Shown here: positions 6,699 to 13,502 of the stretch, piece by piece
Layout of the letters: each line of letters begins with the position of its first letter
Position numbering within the stretch: position 1 is the stretch's first letter
DNA from: JAKJBL01 sp964461335
GTDB lineage: Bacteria; Bacillota; Clostridia; Christensenellales; CAG-138
Assembly: GCA_964461335.1 (NCBI GenBank)
Contig: CAYWTY010000040.1
Coordinates: forward strand, 1-14,528
DNA length: 14,528 nt
Direction: 5' to 3'
Program-made: the position numbers and the translations under genes
Notes under the pieces: model-generated
The model's database searches: none
What the model saw: only the letters and a program-made list of their open reading frames with translations
What the model was told of the DNA's origin: nothing

Positions 6699-7544
6699 AT
6701 GATGCGTTCACTTTACGCAGGTATTACAGGGCTACGCAACCATCAAATCAGGATGGATGTAATAGGCAACAACATTTCAAACGTAAATACAGTAGGCTTC
6801 AAATCAAGCCGCGTCGTGTTCCAGGATATTTACAGCCAGACGCTAAGCCCCTCATCTGGCAGCACTGCAACAATAGGCGGCACAAACCCAAAGCAAATAG
6901 GGCTTGGCGCAATGCTTGCAACTGTTGATGTACTGCATACTTCCACAGCAAGCCAGTACACAGGTGCACCACTCGACCTTTCCATTGAAGGCGACGGTTT
7001 CTTTGTGCTTTCAATAGGCGGGCAAACTGTATACTCAAGAGCAGGCAACTTCTACACAGACGGTGAGAACTTCCTTGTAAACAGCAATGGCGCGTTTGTG
7101 CAGGGCTATCCGATTGGTGCGGGCGGAGTGCCGGATACAAGCGGCGCTTTAGAAAACATCAAACTTTCCGAAGATTATTACGATATAACAATTGACAGCA
7201 CAGGCTCTGTTGTAGGCCTTGAAAAAGGTGCAGGCGGGGGAGGGAGCAACGAAAAGGTAGTAATAGGGCAGATTGCTGTTGGTACGTTCTCAAACCAGAA
7301 TGCGCTTGAAAAAGTAGGCCAAAACTCATACCGAAACACAATAAACTCAGGCGAAGCTGTACTTCATATACCTGGTGAAGACGGCGCAGGCACTCTAAAC
7401 CCGGGTACGCTCGAAATGTCAAACGTTGACTTAGCAAGCGAGTTTACTGACATGATAGTTACACAAAGAGGCTTCCAGGCTAACTCAAGAATTATAACAA
7501 CAACTGACTCAATGCTCGAAGAGCTTGTAAACCTTAAGCGGTAA
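6699..7544 (+). CDS. flgE: Flagellar hook protein FlgE
   Basis: FlgE polymerises into the hook. The N-terminal rod/hook motif RMDVIGNNISNVNTVGFKSS (19-38, axial helix plus NNxxNxxTxGFK) and the C-terminal helix NVDLASEFTDMIVTQRGFQA (242-261) are both classic. The mid-part LSIEGDGFFVLSI (94-106) is the hook-basal body domain. At 281 residues it lacks the large outer domains of enterobacterial FlgE, similar to Bacillus FlgE of about 264. Rod proteins FlgG and FlgF share these motifs; position directly after flgD favours FlgE. The start is ATG 6699 with GGAGG at 6685-6689 nine bases upstream; the second ATG at 6702 is less well spaced. Confidence 0.85.
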   Translation: MMRSLYAGITGLRNHQIRMDVIGNNISNVNTVGFKSSRVVFQDIYSQTLSPSSGSTATIGGTNPKQIGLGAMLATVDVLHTSTASQYTGAPLDLSIEGDGFFVLSIGGQTVYSRAGNFYTDGENFLVNSNGAFVQGYPIGAGGVPDTSGALENIKLSEDYYDITIDSTGSVVGLEKGAGGGGSNEKVVIGQIAVGTFSNQNALEKVGQNSYRNTINSGEAVLHIPGEDGAGTLNPGTLEMSNVDLASEFTDMIVTQRGFQANSRIITTTDSMLEELVNLKR

Positions 7545-7567
7545 GCTGCTTTACTAAACGGACTAAG

Positions 7568-7593
7568 GGCGCCTGCTAAAAAGCGCAGGCGCC
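7568..7593 (+). other. Perfect 9-bp hairpin between flgE and flbD
   Basis: The arms GGCGCCTGC (7568-7576) and GCAGGCGCC (7585-7593) are perfectly complementary, with the eight-base loop TAAAAAGC between them. No run of T follows, only TGTAAATTAAAC, so it does not look like an intrinsic terminator. It lies 25 bases upstream of the flbD start and close to its ribosome binding site. It could be an mRNA-stability or processing element separating the hook genes from flbD-motA-motB, but that is inference. Confidence 0.6.
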
Positions 7594-7618
7594 TGTAAAT
7601 TAAACTTTGGAGAGAGCA

Positions 7619-7834
7619 ATGATTAGACTTAGCCGCCTTAACAAAGAGCATTTCCTTGTAAACAGCGATTTAATTGAGTTTGTAGAGGAAACGCCGCATA
7701 CAGTTCTCTCAATGATGTCGGGCAGGAAGCTTGTTGTAAGCGAAACTTCCGAAGAAGTTAGGGAACGCGTTATTGCATACAAGCAGAAGATCTTTGGCGT
7801 TATAAAGCCCAAAGAGCCCGAAGAGCAGGGGTGA
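7619..7834 (+). CDS. flbD: FlbD-family flagellar protein
   Basis: A small protein of 71 residues with the FlbD pattern: MIRLSRLNKEHFLVNSDLIE, then FVEETPHTVLSMMSGRKLVV, then EVRERVIAYKQKI. This family is widespread in motile Firmicutes between flgE and the motor genes; its exact molecular role is not settled (an association with swarming has been reported for the Bacillus homologue, SwrD, in boosting motor torque). ATG 7619 has GGAGAGAG at 7609-7616, about six bases upstream. A TTG at 7607 is in frame but overlaps this site, so I reject it. The stop lies four bases before the motA ATG. Confidence 0.9.
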   Translation: MIRLSRLNKEHFLVNSDLIEFVEETPHTVLSMMSGRKLVVSETSEEVRERVIAYKQKIFGVIKPKEPEEQG

Positions 7835-7838
7835 GCAT

Positions 7839-8666
7839 ATGGAACAGACAACGATTACCGGCTTTCTCGCAGGCGTGGCTTGTATAGTAATTTCAATTTT
7901 AATAAGCGATGGAGGGAACCTCGGGAGCTTTTTTGACCTGCCCTCAATCTTTATTACGCTTGGCGGCACAATTGCCTCAACAATCGTTTCCTACCCCGGG
8001 AAAATGCTGAAATCCCTTGCTGTTGTTTACAAAAAAGCATTTGTTAAAACAGCGATAGATTTGCAGGCAGACATTGAAATGATAATAAATATAGCAAATG
8101 TCGCAAGGCGCGAGGGGTTGCTTGCACTTGAAGATGCAGTAAGCGGAATAGACAGCCCATTTTTAAAAAAGGGCGTAATGCTCATAGTTGACGGCGCAGA
8201 CCCTGAGTTTGTAAAAAACGTAATGGAAGCAGAAATCTACTTTATTCAGGATAGGCACAGCCAGGGGCAGGCTATTATTGACAGCATGGCGTCCTTTGCG
8301 CCTGCATACGGCATGGTCGGTACACTTATAGGGCTTATAATAATGCTCCAGAACTTATCGGACGTTGCAACACTCGGGCCAAATATGGCGATTGCGCTTA
8401 TTACAACATTCTATGGCGTTATTCTTGCAAACCTTGTATTTACCCCTATTTCTAAAAAGCTCAAAACAATGACTGCAGCCGAAACAATGCAAAAGGAACT
8501 GCTGCTTGAAGGGCTTCTTTCAATACAGGATGGCGAGAACCCGAGGATAATCCGCGATAAGCTCTATGCGTTTATTGCAAGGTCAGAAATCCGCCAAACT
8601 GAGGAAGCGCCAAAAAGCATTGGCACAAAGCCGGAACTAATGGAGGAAACAGTAAATGATGAATAG
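7839..8666 (+). CDS. motA: Flagellar stator protein MotA
   Basis: MotA is the membrane part of the proton- or sodium-driven stator. The 275-residue protein has four membrane helices (about 6-24, 35-53, 151-172, 183-203) with a large cytoplasmic loop between the second and third. The loop includes ARREGLLALE (89-98), the region whose charged residues contact FliG. Conserved prolines are visible in the third and fourth segments: P155 in FAPAYGMVGT, and P203 in FTPISKKL, corresponding to the functionally important prolines of E. coli MotA. AGGGGTGA at 7827-7834 precedes ATG 7839. The end overlaps motB by 11 bases, suggesting coupled 5:2 stator synthesis. Confidence 0.97.
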   Translation: MEQTTITGFLAGVACIVISILISDGGNLGSFFDLPSIFITLGGTIASTIVSYPGKMLKSLAVVYKKAFVKTAIDLQADIEMIINIANVARREGLLALEDAVSGIDSPFLKKGVMLIVDGADPEFVKNVMEAEIYFIQDRHSQGQAIIDSMASFAPAYGMVGTLIGLIIMLQNLSDVATLGPNMAIALITTFYGVILANLVFTPISKKLKTMTAAETMQKELLLEGLLSIQDGENPRIIRDKLYAFIARSEIRQTEEAPKSIGTKPELMEETVNDE

Positions 8667-9417
8667 AAGGAAAAGCCCTGAGGCACCTTCGGAAGAGGGC
8701 GCGCCTGCATGGATGAACACATACGGCGATATGGTCACTCTGCTTTTGACCTTCTTTGTGCTGCTCTTTACTGTTTCAACAGTTGACGCGAAAAAATGGC
8801 AGGAGATTGTGCAATCCTTCACTGGGCAGCGAATAGTTGCAATAGCTCCTCTTGACCCGGGTGAACCGCAGGAAGGGGATGCGGATTTAGTGCGCTCAAA
8901 GACACCACCGCCAACCCCAGAGCCAACCCCGTTTAACATTGAAAAAGACAAGGATGATTTTTCAAGGCTCTTCCAGAGCATAAAGATTCATATTGTGGAG
9001 AATAGCCTTGATACGCAGCTCAACGTACATAGAGAAAACCAAGTAATAATTCTACACATAACTGAGTCAGCGCTTTTTGATTCAGGCAAGGATGCAATCC
9101 GCCAGGATGCACGCGAGCTGCTCTCAAGCATTGTCGAAATCTTCGATGAATATGAAGGCACTATTGAGCTTATTCAAATAGAAGGACATACGGATAATGT
9201 ACCTATACACAGCGCAAGATTTGAGAGCAACTGGGAGCTTTCAACATCACGCGCAGTAAAGGTAGTTAAGTACTTCCTTGATAACTCGAGTATTGCGCCT
9301 ATGAAATACGCTGCTTCAGGCTATGGCGAGTATAGGCCTATTGCGGGAAACGACTCTGAAGAAGGCAAGGCAAAGAACAGGCGTGTAGATTTTGTAATTC
9401 GCGAATTAGTATCTTAG
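8656..9417 (+). CDS. motB: Flagellar stator protein MotB
   Basis: MotB pairs with MotA and anchors the stator to peptidoglycan. The 253 residues include the N-terminal plug and membrane helix NTYGDMVTLLLTFFVLLFT, in which D25 is the ion-carrying aspartate, a Pro-rich linker (about 84-92, TPPPTPEPTP), and a C-terminal OmpA-like peptidoglycan-binding domain with GHTDNVPI (177-184), NWELSTSRA (192-200) and NRRVDFVI (241-248). GGAGG at 8642-8646 is nine bases upstream of ATG 8656; a second ATG at 8659 is adjacent. Whether the motor is proton- or sodium-driven cannot be decided here: the residues around D25 fit either a MotB or a PomB/MotS-like protein. Confidence 0.97.
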   Translation: MMNRRKSPEAPSEEGAPAWMNTYGDMVTLLLTFFVLLFTVSTVDAKKWQEIVQSFTGQRIVAIAPLDPGEPQEGDADLVRSKTPPPTPEPTPFNIEKDKDDFSRLFQSIKIHIVENSLDTQLNVHRENQVIILHITESALFDSGKDAIRQDARELLSSIVEIFDEYEGTIELIQIEGHTDNVPIHSARFESNWELSTSRAVKVVKYFLDNSSIAPMKYAASGYGEYRPIAGNDSEEGKAKNRRVDFVIRELVS

Positions 9418-9430
9418 CAGGAGGGAAGAC

Positions 9431-9850
9431 GTGAAAAAGAAGCTGATTATTATTATTGGGGCAGTTGTTCTTGTTGCAGGCGGCATTGCTGCATACCTGT
9501 TTTTTGCGGGCCCNNNNNNNNNNGAACCTTTGGAACCTCCTGTAAGCACATATACACCTGGGGAGTTTTTTGTAACAAATGTTAAGGACAGCTATGCGCT
9601 CTTTAAGGTTACAGTTGTACTTGAAGTAGATAAAGCTGCAGACGATAAGGACTTTACAGCCTTTATGACAAATAACAACCATATTATACGCGACACAATT
9701 GTCTTTATACTTCGCGAAAAAACAGAGGAACAACTGCGTGCTGCAGACATAAAGCAGGTGTTAGGCGAGGAAATCGCTCTAAAAGTAAACGAAGCGCTCG
9801 GCATCTCGAATATTCAGGCTGTATATTTTAACGATTATGTGTTACAGTAA
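9431..9850 (+). CDS. fliL: Flagellar basal body-associated protein FliL (contains assembly gap)
   Basis: FliL is a single-pass protein around the stator that supports torque. The start is GTG 9431, with AGGAGGG at 9419-9425 about five bases upstream. The N-terminus is basic (KKK), followed by a hydrophobic helix (about residues 5-26) and, after the gap, a periplasmic domain of about 100 residues with TPGEFFVTNV, LFKVTVVLEV, then DTIVFILREKTEEQL and the closing ALGISNIQAVYFNDYVLQ, typical of FliL. Ten N (9514-9523) interrupt the linker at codons 28-31. The partial codon before the N run reads CCN and must be proline. The reading frame is the same on both sides of the gap. Length with the gap as given is 139 residues, typical. 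Confidence 0.9.
   Translation: MKKKLIIIIGAVVLVAGGIAAYLFFAGXXXXEPLEPPVSTYTPGEFFVTNVKDSYALFKVTVVLEVDKAADDKDFTAFMTNNNHIIRDTIVFILREKTEEQLRAADIKQVLGEEIALKVNEALGISNIQAVYFNDYVLQ
9514..9523. other. Ten-base run of N (assembly gap)
   Basis: Ten consecutive N follow GCGGGCCC and precede GAACCT in the linker of fliL. A gap of exactly ten is often a placeholder, so true length and content are unknown. The frame remains open if length is a multiple of three plus one relative to the bases shown. Confidence 0.99.
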
Positions 9851-9892
9851 AATTGTATAGGTGTAATTCTTGCTAAGCTGGGGGGATTTGAT

Positions 9893-10897
9893 TTGGCAGA
9901 CATTTTGTCGCAGAGCGAAATCGATGAACTACTGCTTGCGCTTGCCTCTGGGAGGGATTTGCCTGCTGAACCTGAAGTCGAAGAAAGTGCCGGGCAGGTG
10001 CGCAAGTACGATTTTAGGACTGCCAACAAATTCTCAAAAGAGCAAATACGGATGCTCCACTTCATTTACGAAAACTATACAGGCAGGCTTTCAACCTTTT
10101 TATCCGGCGCACTTCGCACATTATGCGAAGTTAAGGTTGTTTCAATTGAGGAGCAAACCTTTTCCGAGTTTAGCAACTCGCTGCCTTCACCCACATTTCT
10201 TGCAATTGCAAATATGCCTCCGCTTGCAGGCTCAGTACTTTTTGAAATCTCTACCCCAATTGCATATGAAATAGTAAGCTGTCTGCTCGGGGGGCCGGGC
10301 GGAGTTGTAGAGCAAACTAGCAAAACGTTTACTGAAATTGAGCTTACTATTCTTACGCGGGTCTGTACGCAGATGCTTCTTTATATGAACGAAAGCTGGG
10401 AGCGTATTGCAAAAATCAACCCATCAATTGACAGAGTTGAAACAAGCTCGCAGTTCGCCCAAATTGTCGCTGGTTCTGAGCCTATTTCAATTATTACAAT
10501 GAGCGTAACAATAGGCGAAGTTACAGATATTCTTAACCTGTGCATACCGCATTTGGCAATACAGCCTATATCTAAAAAGCTTGATACAAAACTTTGGTAT
10601 AATGAGCGCAGCAGTTACCCAACAGATGCTGGTTTAATCCAAAACATGAAGATAAGCCCGCGCATTTCAGGCACTGAGCTTACGCTTCATGCGCTTTTTA
10701 ATACTACAAACGCAACAGTGGGCGATATTTTAAACCTTCAGGTTGGCGATGTAATTCGCGTTGACCACCCGCTAAGCTCAAATATAAATGTACTTGTCGA
10801 GCATATCCCCAAGTTTAGGGGCTCAATAGGGCAAAAGGGGAAAAAGCTCTCAGTTAAGGTTCTCGAAATAATCAGGGAGGTTGCGGAAGATGACTAA
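9893..10897 (+). CDS. fliM: Flagellar motor switch protein FliM
   Basis: FliM forms the C ring with FliG and FliY and receives CheY-P. The N-terminus carries the CheY-binding motif LSQSEIDELL (5-14), intact. The middle CheC-like domain is visible (KYDFRTANKFSKEQIRMLH at 38-56; LLGGPGG at 131-137; TEIELTIL at 147-154), and the C-terminal SpoA-like domain spans about 255-326 (TELTLHALFNTTNATVGDIL, GDVIRVDHPL). The length of 334 is normal. The start is TTG 9893, with a G-run GGGGGG at 9880-9885 seven bases upstream; no ATG fits the conserved N-terminus. The stop overlaps the fliY start region by eight bases. Confidence 0.96.
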   Translation: MADILSQSEIDELLLALASGRDLPAEPEVEESAGQVRKYDFRTANKFSKEQIRMLHFIYENYTGRLSTFLSGALRTLCEVKVVSIEEQTFSEFSNSLPSPTFLAIANMPPLAGSVLFEISTPIAYEIVSCLLGGPGGVVEQTSKTFTEIELTILTRVCTQMLLYMNESWERIAKINPSIDRVETSSQFAQIVAGSEPISIITMSVTIGEVTDILNLCIPHLAIQPISKKLDTKLWYNERSSYPTDAGLIQNMKISPRISGTELTLHALFNTTNATVGDILNLQVGDVIRVDHPLSSNINVLVEHIPKFRGSIGQKGKKLSVKVLEIIREVAEDD

Positions 10898-12008
10898 CCA
10901 GCAAACAGATATGCAAAATGATGCGCTTTTAGGTTTTAGCAACAACGAAACGCTCAGTGTAGATGAAAAGGATGCTTTAGGGGAAATCGCAAACATTTGC
11001 ATGGGCACATCCGCAACAACGCTTTCCACCCTGCTTGGGCGAAAAGTTACAATCACAGCCCCAAAAGTAATGCTTTCAAAAAGCGCAGGCGCAATTAAAG
11101 ATCAACAAAAGCCTTTTGTTGCTGTTGAGGTCTCCTACACCTCGGGCGTTGACGCATACAGCATTTTAATGATGAAAGACGAAGATGTCTTGACTATAAC
11201 AAGCCTTCTTCTTGGGGGAGAAGAAGCAGGGCCAACTGATGCTGAGCTTGACGAGCTTCATCTATCTACAATAAGCGAAGTTATGAACCAAATGGTAGGC
11301 TCTGCCTCAACCTCCCTTTCGGATATTCTCGGTATGCCTGTAGGAATTTCGCCGCCTACCCTTAAGCGAATCCTGCTCGAAGAAGAATCTATGGCGCAGC
11401 TTATATGCAACAAGGACACTACAATAATCATCAGCTTTTCAATGGTAATCGAAGGCTTGCTTGAAAGCGAAATCATGCAGATAATACCTGTGCAGTTTGG
11501 CAAAAGGCTTGCAAGCGTGCTTCTTAAAGGTGTAGAAACAACAACTAAGAAGCAGGTTGTTCAAGAGCAGCAGCAGCCTGTTTCGACCAATATGCAATAT
11601 GCTGCACCTCTAAATACTCAGCCTGCTGCGTTTGAACCTGCTGCCCCAAAAAGCCGCGTAAGTGTAAAGGCCATGCAATATCAGCAGTTTGATGAACCGG
11701 CACAGCGCAGCCAAAATTCACAAGAACATGGGGGCGGCAGCTTAAACCTTATTCTTGATGTGCCTTTGCAGGTAACAGTTGAGCTTGGGCAAAGCAAAAA
11801 GAGCATTAAAGAAATACTCTCGCTTAACCTTGGCTCGGTTATTGTGCTAAACAAGCTTGCAGGGGAAATGGTAGATGTGCTTGTAAACGGCAAACTATTT
11901 GCACGCGGGGAAGTCGTTGTAATAGACGATAATTACGGTGTGCGTGTTACGGAAATTTTGGCGAACGCACCTTCGCCTGCAGCTTCAGAGAATGCGTTTC
12001 CGTTTTAA
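10890..12008 (+). CDS. fliY: Flagellar motor switch phosphatase FliY (FliN domain plus CheC-like phosphatase)
   Basis: FliY combines a CheC-type CheY-P phosphatase with a C-terminal FliN domain, as in Gram-positive bacteria and Thermotoga. The 372-residue protein has two CheC active-site patterns, both complete: D28-x3-E32-x2-N35-x22-P58 and S126-x3-E130-x2-N133-x22-P156. A Gln/Pro/Ala-rich linker (about 218-282) leads to the FliN/SpoA domain (about 285-357: LILDVPLQVTVELG, GSVIVLNKLAGEMVDVLVNG). The N-terminal peptide (MQNDALLGF, 8-16) looks like a shortened form of the EIDALL CheY-binding motif. ATG 10890 has GGGAGG at 10875-10880 nine bases upstream; an in-frame TTG at 10881 lies closer to that site and is rejected. 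A terminator follows directly. Confidence 0.95.
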   Translation: MTNQQTDMQNDALLGFSNNETLSVDEKDALGEIANICMGTSATTLSTLLGRKVTITAPKVMLSKSAGAIKDQQKPFVAVEVSYTSGVDAYSILMMKDEDVLTITSLLLGGEEAGPTDAELDELHLSTISEVMNQMVGSASTSLSDILGMPVGISPPTLKRILLEEESMAQLICNKDTTIIISFSMVIEGLLESEIMQIIPVQFGKRLASVLLKGVETTTKKQVVQEQQQPVSTNMQYAAPLNTQPAAFEPAAPKSRVSVKAMQYQQFDEPAQRSQNSQEHGGGSLNLILDVPLQVTVELGQSKKSIKEILSLNLGSVIVLNKLAGEMVDVLVNGKLFARGEVVVIDDNYGVRVTEILANAPSPAASENAFPF

Positions 12009-12009
12009 T

Positions 12010-12031
12010 AGCCGGGTATCCGGCTTTTTTT
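12010..12031 (+). terminator. Rho-independent terminator after fliY
   Basis: The arms AGCCGG (12010-12015) and CCGGCT (12020-12025) form a six-base perfect stem with the loop GTAT, followed by a run of T (12025-12031). It lies right after the fliY stop and points the same way as the flagellar genes. It overlaps the end of the convergent transporter gene; in the reverse direction the sequence after the stem is less T-rich, so it works best rightward. Confidence 0.85.
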
Positions 12032-13328
12032 AATATTGAATAGGTTCTTTTGCAGAAACGCGCTTTACGCTAAGCAGAATAAGAAGCCCAATTAAAAGGA
12101 AGGCAACTATTGAGCCTATTGCCCACAAAAGCCCGTATTGTTCTGCAAGCGAAGCTTCAAGCCCATTGTTGTGGTAGTAGTTGTTCATCCTGAAGGAGAT
12201 TGTGCCGAACACGAGCGGCCCTATAAATGTAGAGGTTCTGCCTGCAACAGAAAGAAACCCGTAGAACTCCGTAGTTTGCTCAATTGGTGCAAGCTGGCTC
12301 ACCATTGTTCTGCTCGACGCTTGAGCACCTGAAAGAGAAAACCCGGCAAAAAAACCGATAACAAAAAAGACAACTAAAGTCTTTGCAAAGAAAAGAGCGC
12401 TTACAGAGAAAACAAGCATAATTAAAGAAATTATAATTGCATACTTGCTGCTCTTTTTATCCGAAACCTTCCCAAAGTAGAGTGCGCCAAGCGCGCCGGC
12501 AATTTGAATAACAATAACAAAAAGTATAAGCTCAGTTTGGTTCATGCCAAAGAGTGTTGCGCCTATTATTGCTGCAAAGTCCATAAGCATCATTATTCCG
12601 TCATTGTAAATTAAAAACGCAGCCATATACTTAATGAACTCACGGTAGCTTTTTATTGAGCGGAATGTCTGAGCAAGCTGAACGAAAGCAGTTGCTATAA
12701 TGCTTCTGGTCTTTTCGGGTTTTGGCTCAATATGCTTTTCCTCAACAAAAAGAAAAGTGGGGATTGAGGATAATGCAAAAAATATAGCTGTAATTATAAA
12801 CGAATAAGGGATCATATGGTTTCCAATAAGCTGAATTGGCAAGAGCACAAGCACAAGCGCAAGTATTCCTCCAAGCATGCCAACTGCCCAGCCCTTGCCT
12901 GAAATACTGCCTATTGATTCAGGCGTTGAAACATCCGTAAGTAGCGCATCGTAGAAAACCTGCGCAGCGCGATAGCCGATTTCTGCAAGTATGAAAAAGA
13001 GCATGCCTGTAAAAACATCGCCTTTACCAACAAAAAACAAGAGCGCTGTAAAAATTACTGACATTACTGTAAATATCATTAGAAGCTTCTTTTTTGAGCG
13101 CGTAAAATCTGCAATTGTACCTAAAATAGGTGAAACAATTGCAACAAGGATTGCCGCAACACCAACTGAAAGCCCCCAGAGCCTCGTACCTTCTGCTCCG
13201 CCTACAACAACGTTTTTGAAAAAGGCTGAATAAACTGCAAGCAGCACAACAGAGGCGTATGCTGAGTTGCCAAAATCATAAAGATACCATGAGTGCCTTG
13301 CTTTTCTATTAGAATCAGAATGTTTCAT
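12030..13328 (-). CDS. Atg22/UMF1-type major-facilitator transporter
   Basis: A 432-residue polytopic membrane protein with about twelve hydrophobic segments. It begins with WYLYDFGNSAY (residues 14-24), the characteristic opening of the UMF1/Atg22 group of the major facilitator superfamily, followed by an arginine/lysine-containing loop after the second pair of helices (SPILGTIADFTRSKKK, a facilitator A-motif-like site). Middle features are GYRAAQVFYDALLTDV and a large loop near EEKHIEPKPEKTRS; the C-terminal half contains FGKVSDKKSS (a second A-like motif). Members of this family in bacteria are poorly characterised; Atg22 in yeast exports vacuolar amino acids, so the substrate here is unknown. 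The gene is convergent with fliY and divergent from the sugar kinase. The ATG has only a weak site (GGTG) upstream. Family confident, substrate not. Confidence 0.88.
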   Translation of the reverse strand: MKHSDSNRKARHSWYLYDFGNSAYASVVLLAVYSAFFKNVVVGGAEGTRLWGLSVGVAAILVAIVSPILGTIADFTRSKKKLLMIFTVMSVIFTALLFFVGKGDVFTGMLFFILAEIGYRAAQVFYDALLTDVSTPESIGSISGKGWAVGMLGGILALVLVLLPIQLIGNHMIPYSFIITAIFFALSSIPTFLFVEEKHIEPKPEKTRSIIATAFVQLAQTFRSIKSYREFIKYMAAFLIYNDGIMMLMDFAAIIGATLFGMNQTELILFVIVIQIAGALGALYFGKVSDKKSSKYAIIISLIMLVFSVSALFFAKTLVVFFVIGFFAGFSLSGAQASSRTMVSQLAPIEQTTEFYGFLSVAGRTSTFIGPLVFGTISFRMNNYYHNNGLEASLAEQYGLLWAIGSIVAFLLIGLLILLSVKRVSAKEPIQY

Positions 13329-13370
13329 ATTCTACACCATTAAAAAATTATTCTATATGCTATGTGTTTG

Positions 13371-13399
13371 ATAATACATCAGTTCTATATAAACATCAA
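13371..13399 (-). promoter_or_regulatory. Sigma-A-like promoter for the UMF1 transporter
   Basis: On the minus strand, TTGATG (+ strand 13394-13399) and TATTAT (13371-13376) are separated by 17 bases, the ideal sigma-A spacing; the -10 has one mismatch and the -35 two. The predicted start of transcription is near 13364, giving a leader of about 35 bases before the ATG at 13328. Confidence 0.7.
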
Positions 13400-13450
13400 G
13401 CTGTAACAAAGGCATCCCTTTTTGCCAAGTCTTCCAGTTTCCGCTAAGCA

Positions 13451-13459
13451 TGATATACT
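13451..13459 (+). promoter_or_regulatory. Extended -10 promoter for the PfkB kinase gene
   Basis: TGATATACT fits an extended -10 (TGn followed by TATACT). No good -35 lies at 16-18 bases upstream (best is TTCCAG at 13432), which extended -10 promoters can do without. Transcription would start near 13466, about 37 bases before the ATG at 13503. Confidence 0.5.
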
Positions 13460-13502
13460 TGGTATGAGGTATAGTTATGCCTATTATTGTTTGGAGGGCC
13501 TT

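Noticed and set aside
11079..11094. A 15-base identity (AAAAAGCGCAGGCGC) between fliY and the flgE-flbD hairpin
   Set aside because: Only one arm is present in fliY, it lies in a conserved protein, and the genome is rich in AAGCGC; chance is the simplest reading.
13422..13502. Longer N-terminus for the PfkB kinase from an upstream start
   Set aside because: The added residues are unlike the family, cross the predicted -10 element, and have no ribosome binding site, whereas ATG 13503 has GGAGGG and begins at the family's normal N-terminus.
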